From: an uncultured Bacilli bacterium
GTDB lineage: Bacteria; Bacillota_I; Bacilli_A; RF39; UBA660
Assembly: GCA_934169415.1 (NCBI GenBank)
Contig: CAKPNP010000008.1
Span: forward strand, 1-36,198
Length of the DNA: 36,198 bases
Direction of reading: 5' to 3'
In this document: positions 30,388-36,198 of the stretch, one piece after another
How the letters are laid out: each line of letters starts with the position of its first letter
Position numbering within the stretch: position 1 is the first letter of the stretch
Notes under the pieces: generated by a model
Database searches by the model: none
The model's input: the letters and a program-made list of their open reading frames with translations, nothing else
What the model was told of the DNA's origin: nothing
Made by a program: the position numbers and the translations under genes

Positions 30388-31353
30388 ATGGACCAAATAT
30401 ATAATAGTCTTACCAACATAATAAAAAAATATGATAGATTTATACTTATGACTCATAAAAATCCAGATTTTGATGGTATGGGTTCTTGTATAGCTATGTG
30501 TGATACAATTAATAATTTTAAAAAAGAATGCTATATTGTAGTAGATGATAAAAATTTAGATATTTCATTAAAAAAAGCTTTTAACATATTAGATCAAAAT
30601 AATTTAAACATTAAAAGAATTAGTAAATTAAAATCACTAAAATTATTAGATGATAAAACAGTAGTTATTATTTTTGATACACATAAAGAAGATATTATAG
30701 AAGAAAAAAAATTATTAGATAATTCAAACATAGTTTTGATTGATCATCATATTAAAAGTAGTAATTATATAAAAGGAAATTTATTTGAATATATAAATTC
30801 TAATCTATCATCCACAGTAGAATTTGTTTGTAATTATTTAAGATATTTAAATAGAACTATTAATCCTATTATTTCAACATTCTTACTTATTGGACTTGAA
30901 ATAGATACTAATAATTTTAAGCTAAAAACAACTGATAAAACATATGAAACAGCAGCTTTTTTAACTAAAACTGGAATTGATAATTTATTAAAACAGGAAT
31001 TGCTTCAAGAATCTATGGATTCTTATATTAAAAAAAGTAAGTTAATTGAAAAAAGTTATATGCATAATGAAAATACAGCTATATGCTTAACTGACAATAA
31101 AATTTATAGACAACAAGATTTAGCTTCCATAGCGGAAAATTTATTACAATTTGAAAATGTTACATCATCATATGTAATAGGTAAAATATCAAATAAAATA
31201 GTAGGTATAAGTGCTAGGTCTATAGGAAATGTAAATGTAGAAGAAGTAATGAGAAAATTAGGTGGTGGCGGACATTTAAATGAAGCTGCTACTCAAATAA
31301 ATAATAAAACAATAGAACAAGTATTAAAAGAATTAGAAAGTGTGATAGAATGA
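30388..31353 (+). CDS. stand-alone DHH/DHHA1 phosphodiesterase corresponding to the C-terminal half of GdpP
   Basis: DHH-DHHA1 phosphodiesterases hydrolyse cyclic di-AMP, pApA or short oligonucleotides using a di-manganese centre. The 321 residues show the metal motifs THKNPDFDGMGS near residue 22, FDTHKE near 93, LIDHHI near 115 and GLEIDTNNF near 170. The DHHA1 end carries ISARSIGNVNVEEVM and GGGGHLNEAATQ. These last segments match GdpP rather than NrnA, and the order with rplI and dnaB is that of gdpP. The two membrane helices, PAS and GGDEF-like domains of GdpP are absent, giving a soluble protein. It overlaps rplI by four bases (ATGA). Confidence 0.85.
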   Translation: MDQIYNSLTNIIKKYDRFILMTHKNPDFDGMGSCIAMCDTINNFKKECYIVVDDKNLDISLKKAFNILDQNNLNIKRISKLKSLKLLDDKTVVIIFDTHKEDIIEEKKLLDNSNIVLIDHHIKSSNYIKGNLFEYINSNLSSTVEFVCNYLRYLNRTINPIISTFLLIGLEIDTNNFKLKTTDKTYETAAFLTKTGIDNLLKQELLQESMDSYIKKSKLIEKSYMHNENTAICLTDNKIYRQQDLASIAENLLQFENVTSSYVIGKISNKIVGISARSIGNVNVEEVMRKLGGGGHLNEAATQINNKTIEQVLKELESVIE

Positions 31354-31790
31354 AAGTTATTTTTATAAAAGATTTAAAAGGACAAGGAAAAAAAGGAGAA
31401 ATAAAAGAAGTAAAAGATGGTTATGGAGAAAATTTTCTTGTAAAAAAAGGATATGCCATTATAGCAACTGATGGTAATTTAAAACAATTTAATACACAAA
31501 AAGAAAAAGAAAAATTAGAAGAGACTTTATTAATAAAGGACTGTGAAGTATTAAAAGAAAAAATAGAAAAGTTAAATATTAAAATAAAAGTGAAGACAGG
31601 AGCTATGGATAGAGTGTTTGGTAGTGTATCAACTAAACAAATAAATGAAGAATTAAAAAAACTAGGAATAGATATTGATAAAAATAAAATTAAAATTGAT
31701 TCACCTATTCAAAGTTTAGGAACTCATGTAGTTCATGTATTACTTCATAAACAAGTAATAGCTGATTTAAAAATTAATTTGGTAAAGTAG
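31350..31790 (+). CDS. rplI: 50S ribosomal protein L9
   Basis: L9 binds 23S rRNA and has two globular domains joined by a long helix. The 146 residues match the family. The N-terminal signature KGQGKKGEIKEVKDGYGENFLVKKGYA is clear, a Lys/Glu-rich linker helix follows, and the C-terminal domain starts near GAMDRVFGSVSTKQI. The start overlaps the stop of the GdpP-like gene. Confidence 0.97.
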   Translation: MKVIFIKDLKGQGKKGEIKEVKDGYGENFLVKKGYAIIATDGNLKQFNTQKEKEKLEETLLIKDCEVLKEKIEKLNIKIKVKTGAMDRVFGSVSTKQINEELKKLGIDIDKNKIKIDSPIQSLGTHVVHVLLHKQVIADLKINLVK

Positions 31791-31799
31791 GTGGATTTA

Positions 31800-33149
31800 G
31801 TGGAAAAAGTAATTCCAAATAGTATAGAAGCAGAGCAGGCCGTAATAGGTGCAATGTTTTTATCTAAATATGCACAACAAAAGGCAATAGAAAGCTTATC
31901 AGAAAAGTTATTCTATCTAGATAGTCATAGTAAAATATTTTCAGTTTTAGCTTCTTTACAAGAAGAAAATAAACCAATTGATATAATGACTGTAAGTGAA
32001 GAGTTAAAAAAAAGAAATCAACTAAATCAAATAGGTGGAATAGAATACTTAACAGAAGTTGCTAGAAGCGTTCCAACTGCAGCTAATATAGATGAATATA
32101 TAAAAATAGTAGAAGAAAAAGCTATTTTAAGACGTCTTATAAATGAAAGTACTGAAATAATTACTGAAGCTTATAATTCACAGAATGATATAAACGAAAT
32201 ATTGGATACTGCAGAATCAAGAATACTAAATGTTGTCAAAACAAGAAAAGGAACAGAGTTTAGAACAATACAAGATGTGTTATTTAAAACTCAATCAGAT
32301 TTAGAAAAATTATCTAAAAATAAAGGTGAAATAACAGGAATTCAAACAGGATTTTATAAGTTAGATAAAATTACATCAGGCTTTCATGCTAATGAATTAA
32401 TAATTTTAGCTGCACGTCCTGGTATGGGTAAGACAGCCTTCGCACTTAATTTAGCTACTAATATAGCTTTAAGTGGTAAAACAGTTGCTTTATTCAATAT
32501 GGAAATGAGCGGTGAACAATTAGTTACAAGAATGCTTGCATCAGTAGGACAAATAGAGGGTGGTAAATTAAAAAATGGTAATTTACACAATGAAGATTGG
32601 AAAAGAGTTAATGAGGCTATTTCAAGACTTGCTGATACAAAGATGTATATAGATGATACATCGGGTATGACAATAAGTGAAATTAAAGCTAAATGTAGAA
32701 GATTAGCTTCTATGAAAGATGGATTAGATATTATCATAATCGATTACTTGCAACTTATTCAAGGATCAGATAGATATAAAGGAAATAGGGTACAAGAAGT
32801 AACAGAAATATCTCGTAATTTAAAAACTTTGGCTATGGAATTAAAAGTCCCTGTAATAGCCCTTTCACAATTATCACGTAGTGTAGAATCAAAAGGAAGA
32901 AAAGATAATAGACCAATGCTATCAGATTTAAGAGAATCTGGATCTATTGAACAAGATGCCGATATAGTAGCAATGTTACATAGAGAAGACTATTATGATA
33001 AAGAAGCACTAGTAGATGAAAATACAAGTAGAACTACACTAATCATAGCAAAACACAGAAATGGACCAGTTTGTGATATACCACTTATATTTAAAACAAA
33101 TACTTCTACTTTTAATTCTGTAGATGATTCCTTGGAGGAACCAGCATGA
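31800..33149 (+). CDS. dnaB: replicative DNA helicase DnaB (DnaC of Bacillus)
   Basis: Hexameric 5'-3' helicase that unwinds DNA at the replication fork. GTG 31800 (449 aa) is chosen because AGGTGG, overlapping the rplI stop, lies five bases upstream; a GTG at 31791 is part of that ribosome-binding site. The N-terminal primase-interacting domain (PNSIEAEQAVIGAMF) is followed by the RecA-like motor with Walker A ARPGMGKT at residues 205-212, Walker B IIIDYLQLI, and the DLRESGSIEQDADIV motif. There is no intein. It overlaps the M23 gene by four bases. Confidence 0.96.
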   Translation: MEKVIPNSIEAEQAVIGAMFLSKYAQQKAIESLSEKLFYLDSHSKIFSVLASLQEENKPIDIMTVSEELKKRNQLNQIGGIEYLTEVARSVPTAANIDEYIKIVEEKAILRRLINESTEIITEAYNSQNDINEILDTAESRILNVVKTRKGTEFRTIQDVLFKTQSDLEKLSKNKGEITGIQTGFYKLDKITSGFHANELIILAARPGMGKTAFALNLATNIALSGKTVALFNMEMSGEQLVTRMLASVGQIEGGKLKNGNLHNEDWKRVNEAISRLADTKMYIDDTSGMTISEIKAKCRRLASMKDGLDIIIIDYLQLIQGSDRYKGNRVQEVTEISRNLKTLAMELKVPVIALSQLSRSVESKGRKDNRPMLSDLRESGSIEQDADIVAMLHREDYYDKEALVDENTSRTTLIIAKHRNGPVCDIPLIFKTNTSTFNSVDDSLEEPA

Positions 33150-34729
33150 TAAAAAGAATAATAATTAGCTTATTTATAGGTATATTACTTATTTTTACTA
33201 GTTACGGATTTCAAAAAAAAGATTATCCAAATGAATATTATAATGTATATTTAGATGGTGAATTTTTAGGGAGCATTTTATCTAGTAATGAACTATATAA
33301 CTATATAGAAGAAAAAACAGAACATTTAATTAATATAAAAAATATAACTAAAACTTACTGTGGTGAGGAATTAGATAAAGAAGAAGTAATAAATTTAATA
33401 AATAATAGCGAAGATGTAAAATATTATGAAAAAGAGTCTAAATGTGTTGATATAACAATAAAAGATGGGGATACAATTGAAAATGTTTATACTCCCAACG
33501 GTTTAACTATTGAAAAAAATGTAAGTTATAATACTAACATAACTAGTGTTAGTGACATATATGCTAAAATAGTAGAAAAAAAGTCTTTTACAATGAAGGG
33601 CTACCAATTTACTATAACAAATAAGGAAAATGATAAAATAACAGTAGTATACGTAAAAGATAAAGATATTTTTTCCAAAGCTATAACAAGCGTAATAGAA
33701 ACATATTTAGGACCAGATAATTATTCTGCTTATTTAAAAAATACACAATCTGAAATTGAAACAACAGGTACTTATATAGAAAATGTATATATAGATGAAT
33801 CAATTACAGTAAAAGAAAAACAAATACCAGTAAATGAAGTAATATATACCTCATCTATCGATTTAGCGCAATTCCTACTTTATGGAAATGATCCTGTTAC
33901 AAGTGAGTATATAGTAAAAGAAGGACAAATGATAGAAGATATAGCTTATGAAAACGAGATTAGTAGTCAAGAATTTTTAATATCAAATCCTAAATACAAA
34001 GATAAAAATTCACTAATTAAAGTGGGAAGTAAGGTTTTAATTAAACAAACTAATCCACAAATAAAAGTAGTATCAGAAGTATATTCAGTAGAAGATAAGG
34101 TAAGTGAATATAAAACTATTTATGAATATGATGATAATGAATATATTGGATATGAAAAAGTTAAACAAACAGGAAACGATGGATTAGAAAGAATTAGTCA
34201 AAGATTAAAAATAGAAAATGGATATACGGTTTATGTAGAACCAAAAGGAAAAGAGATATTAAAAGCAACTGTTGATAAAATAGTTGTAAAAGGAGAAAAA
34301 GTAATACCTAATGTTGGTGATTTAAATAACTGGGCATGGCCTACTGATTCTGGATGGACAAATACAAGTGGATATGAATGGAGAATTCATCCAATTACAT
34401 TTGTAAGACATTTCCATTATGGTCTTGATATAGCTGGTACTGGTTATAATTCTCCTGTTTATGCTGCTAATAATGGAACTGTAATAACTCGTGGATATCA
34501 TTGGTCATTCGGTAATTATATAGTAATAAATCATAATAATGGTTATTATACACTTTATGCACACATGAATAAATTTGTACCTGGAATAAGTATTGGTGAT
34601 ACAGTCTCAAGAGGACAACAAATAGGATATGTAGGTTCAACTGGTGAATCAACAGGACCACATTTACATTTAGAAGTATGGAAGGGTTGTGAATTTTGTA
34701 GAATAAACCCATGGAGTATATATAAATGA
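33146..34729 (+). CDS. secreted LysM-G5-M23 peptidoglycan endopeptidase
   Basis: Predicted cell-wall hydrolase that cuts peptide cross-bridges. The 527 residues start with a membrane or signal segment (IIISLFIGILLIFTSYGF). A long extracytoplasmic region follows, then a LysM-like module near 258-300 (EYIVKEGQMIEDIA). A G5-like module near 305-385 precedes a C-terminal M23 domain. Zinc ligands are visible: His424 and Asp428 in HYGLD, and His506 and His508 in GPHLHLEV, with LYAHM between, so it should be active. It lies between dnaB and walJ, joined to both by four-base overlaps. This is the position in which Bacillus has the WalRK regulatory system that controls such hydrolases. Confidence 0.9.
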   Translation: MIKRIIISLFIGILLIFTSYGFQKKDYPNEYYNVYLDGEFLGSILSSNELYNYIEEKTEHLINIKNITKTYCGEELDKEEVINLINNSEDVKYYEKESKCVDITIKDGDTIENVYTPNGLTIEKNVSYNTNITSVSDIYAKIVEKKSFTMKGYQFTITNKENDKITVVYVKDKDIFSKAITSVIETYLGPDNYSAYLKNTQSEIETTGTYIENVYIDESITVKEKQIPVNEVIYTSSIDLAQFLLYGNDPVTSEYIVKEGQMIEDIAYENEISSQEFLISNPKYKDKNSLIKVGSKVLIKQTNPQIKVVSEVYSVEDKVSEYKTIYEYDDNEYIGYEKVKQTGNDGLERISQRLKIENGYTVYVEPKGKEILKATVDKIVVKGEKVIPNVGDLNNWAWPTDSGWTNTSGYEWRIHPITFVRHFHYGLDIAGTGYNSPVYAANNGTVITRGYHWSFGNYIVINHNNGYYTLYAHMNKFVPGISIGDTVSRGQQIGYVGSTGESTGPHLHLEVWKGCEFCRINPWSIYK

Positions 34730-35478
34730 AAATAGCAGTATTGGCTTCAGGTTCAAAAGGAAATTGTACCTATGTAGAAACTTTAAAAACTAAATCTTTA
34801 ATAGATGCAGGTATGACTAATTTATATATAGAAACAAAATTAAAAGGTTTAGGTATAAATCCAGATGATATAGAAAATATTTTTATAACACATGACCATG
34901 TGGATCACGTATCAGCATTAAAAGTATTTGTAAAAAGGCATAACGTAAAAGTCTTTTTAACACAAAAATTATATGATGAATTATCTAAAACGATTAATTT
35001 TACTAATTATGAAATATTAGAAGGTAAGGTATATTTATCTGATACTATAGTAACATATTTTAAGACATCACATGATGCAATAGATTCTGTTGGATATGTA
35101 TTTGAAAGTGATGGTAAAGATTTTGTTTATGTAACAGACACTGGATACATCAATAATAAATATTTTGATTTACTTAAAAATAGATGTGCATATGTATTTG
35201 AAAGTAATCACGACGTAACTCGTCTTATGGAAAATCCAAACTATCCATATAATACAAAACAAAGAATTTTATCAGATAAAGGACATTTATCTAATAAAGA
35301 TAGTGCATATTATTTATCAAATTTTGTTGGAAATAAGACAAAAACAATCATTTTAGCTCATTTATCTGAGCAAAATAATACAAAAGAATTAGCTTTAGAA
35401 GAAATAAGCAAAAGAATTTCAAATGTAAATATAGATATAGCAAATCAAAATGAGCCTACAGAGTTGGTGACGTTATGA
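34726..35478 (+). CDS. walJ: MBL-fold metallo-hydrolase WalJ/YycJ
   Basis: Metallo-beta-lactamase-fold nuclease-like protein associated with the Wal wall-homeostasis locus in Bacillus, where it has been linked to coordination of DNA replication and division. The 250 residues begin ASGSKGNCTYVET, typical of the family. The metal motif HDHVDH is at residues 56-61, VTDTGY near 138, an ESNHD segment near 160 and LAHLSEQNN near 218. It is coupled to the M23 peptidase and rlmH by four-base overlaps. Confidence 0.92.
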   Translation: MKIAVLASGSKGNCTYVETLKTKSLIDAGMTNLYIETKLKGLGINPDDIENIFITHDHVDHVSALKVFVKRHNVKVFLTQKLYDELSKTINFTNYEILEGKVYLSDTIVTYFKTSHDAIDSVGYVFESDGKDFVYVTDTGYINNKYFDLLKNRCAYVFESNHDVTRLMENPNYPYNTKQRILSDKGHLSNKDSAYYLSNFVGNKTKTIILAHLSEQNNTKELALEEISKRISNVNIDIANQNEPTELVTL

Positions 35479-35906
35479 TAAAAATAATATGTGTAGGAAA
35501 ACTAAAAGAAAAGTATTTAAAAGATGCAGAAAGTGAATATTTAAAAAGACTAACTAAATATACCAAAATTAATTTAATTGAATTAAAAGATAGCAATATA
35601 AATGATGAAAAAGATGAGATACTAAAACATATAGATAAAGATTATATTATAACTTTAGAAATAGAAGGTAAAAATCTTGATTCAGTTGAACTAGCAAACC
35701 ATATAGATAAAACTTTAATTAATAACTCTAATATATGTTTTATAATAGGTGGTTCTACTGGTTTACACGAAGATATAAAAAAATTAAGTAATTTTAAATT
35801 ATCTTTTTCCCGTCTTACTTTTCCACATCAATTATTTAGAATTATGTTATTAGAACAAATATATAGAAGTTTTAAAATACTAAATAATGAGACATATCAT
35901 AAATAA
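35475..35906 (+). CDS. rlmH: 23S rRNA (pseudouridine-1915-N3)-methyltransferase RlmH
   Basis: Trefoil-knot (SPOUT) methyltransferase acting on pseudouridine 1915 of 23S rRNA. The 143 residues are somewhat shorter than the usual 155-160. The glycine-rich FIIGGSTGLHEDIK loop and the C-terminal signature FRIMLLEQIYRSFKILNNETYHK (ending Y-H-K) are intact, so it is complete. It is the last gene of the overlapping operon that begins with the GdpP-like gene. Confidence 0.96.
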   Translation: MIKIICVGKLKEKYLKDAESEYLKRLTKYTKINLIELKDSNINDEKDEILKHIDKDYIITLEIEGKNLDSVELANHIDKTLINNSNICFIIGGSTGLHEDIKKLSNFKLSFSRLTFPHQLFRIMLLEQIYRSFKILNNETYHK

Positions 35907-35943
35907 ATTGTAATAAAAACTGGCTTATATATCACAAAAAATG

Positions 35944-35949
35944 TATAAT
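35944..35949 (+). promoter_or_regulatory. candidate -10 elements upstream of the right-end element
   Basis: TATAAT occurs at 35944-35949 and again at 35969-35974, both just after rlmH. Neither has a convincing -35 at the right distance. They are the only candidates for starting a transcript through 35975-36117. Confidence 0.35.
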
Positions 35950-35974
35950 CAATAGTACATTAACAAACTATAAT

Positions 35975-36117
35975 ATAAGAGCATTAGAAGATAATATGTT
36001 AGCATATTTACGTTCGGTAACACCTACGGTCTTGTCTATAGCATCCTCTCGGCTCTCATAGTTCTAAGATAAAATATATAAATTTGATAACAAGAAATTA
36101 ATTTTTCTTGTTTTTTT
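35975..36117 (+). ncRNA. candidate small RNA or leader element
   Basis: A stretch with markedly higher G+C than its surroundings (27 of 60 bases at 36001-36060) lies between candidate -10 elements and a strong terminator. Possible stems are AATATG/CATATT with a TTAG loop (35993-36008) and a long-range TTAGAA/TTCTAA pairing (35984-35989 with 36062-36067). No known RNA family, tRNA or T-box signature was recognised. A 21-codon frame from ATG 35997 exists but has no ribosome-binding site. Confidence 0.35.
36089..36117 (+). terminator. first of two tandem intrinsic terminators
   Basis: AACAAGAAA and TTTCTTGTT pair around a six-base loop, ending in a T tract. Confidence 0.85.
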
Positions 36118-36137
36118 AAATTTTTTTAAAAAAAGTT

Positions 36138-36169
36138 TCTCTAAAAAAAAGGATTTTAGAGATTTTTTT
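36138..36169 (+). terminator. second tandem intrinsic terminator, just before the next gene
   Basis: TCTCTAAAA and TTTTAGAGA pair around a seven-base loop, followed by seven T residues. It ends only 26 bases before the ATG at 36196, with no clear promoter in between, so it may act as an attenuator for that gene. Confidence 0.75.
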
Positions 36170-36183
36170 CGTATATAACTTAT

Positions 36184-36198
36184 AGGAGGTGATTTATG
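36184..36198 (+). other. ribosome-binding site and start codon of the next gene
   Basis: AGGAGGTGA at 36184-36192 is an essentially perfect Shine-Dalgarno, followed by ATG at 36196-36198, where the window ends. The product is unknown. Confidence 0.7.

Noticed and set aside
35997..36062. A 21-codon peptide gene in the same element.
   Set aside because: No ribosome-binding site and no sign of coding constraint; the opposite strand is equally open.
35975..36070. A tRNA gene or T-box leader in the GC-enriched right-end element.
   Set aside because: No T-arm GGTTCRA motif, acceptor-stem pairing or T-box GGGTGG motif could be found.

Overview
The window is a strongly AT-rich bacterial chromosome segment, roughly three-quarters A+T by eye. 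It is centred on the replication origin of a low-GC Firmicute, most likely an uncultured gut-type lineage of class Bacilli (RF39/RFN20/Erysipelotrichia-like; this placement is inference). TGA is a stop codon here (it ends mnmG, dnaB and the GdpP-like gene), so the code is standard and not the Mollicutes code. Genes left of oriC are on the minus strand and nearly all genes right of it are on the plus strand, co-directional with replication forks leaving oriC. No rRNA, tRNA, IS element or CRISPR array was seen.

Left arm (1-6302, minus strand): dnaA, dnaN, a ComK-family competence regulator in the slot where yaaA usually sits, recF, and gyrB cut by the window edge. DnaA boxes lie on both sides of dnaA, so the origin looks bipartite. 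oriC proper (6303-6660) holds two inverted DnaA-box pairs, an AT-rich stretch and a Noc-site-like palindrome.

Right arm, core block (6661-18161): rpmH, rnpA, yidC, jag/khpB, an HD-domain hydrolase, mnmE, mnmG, rsmG and a noc/parB-family gene. This is the classical Firmicutes origin order, but soj-spo0J does not follow. The Noc-like protein carries about fifteen 25-residue Pro-rich repeats between its DNA-binding core and its C-terminal domain, and its promoter contains matching palindromic operators. An OGG-type 8-oxoguanine glycosylase and a COG2509 flavoprotein follow.

Accessory block (18187-25466): a truncated HAD phosphatase, a collagen-like protein on the minus strand, a divergent giant surface protein (NPCBM, transglutaminase-like, F5/8 type C, Ig-like repeats, membrane anchor) and an ATP-grasp (R2K-like) protein. 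This is where surface and niche-specific functions sit.

Right core block (25715-35906): uvrB, preceded by an unexplained GTGTCC/GGACAC repeat cluster; lgt; an atypical thioredoxin-reductase-like flavoprotein; whiA; and a tightly overlapping operon of a stand-alone GdpP-type DHH/DHHA1 phosphodiesterase, rplI, dnaB, a LysM-G5-M23 cell-wall peptidase, walJ and rlmH. lgt and the wall-related genes argue that the cell has a lipoprotein-bearing, walled Gram-positive envelope. The window closes with a GC-enriched non-coding element, two tandem intrinsic terminators and the Shine-Dalgarno and ATG of the next gene.

The most interesting signals are the repeat-expanded Noc with its own operator system reaching into oriC, the comK gene with three phased Spo0A-box-like repeats, the GTGTCC cluster before uvrB, and the putative small RNA at the right end. 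All coordinates were counted by hand. Motif searches were by eye and may have missed copies.
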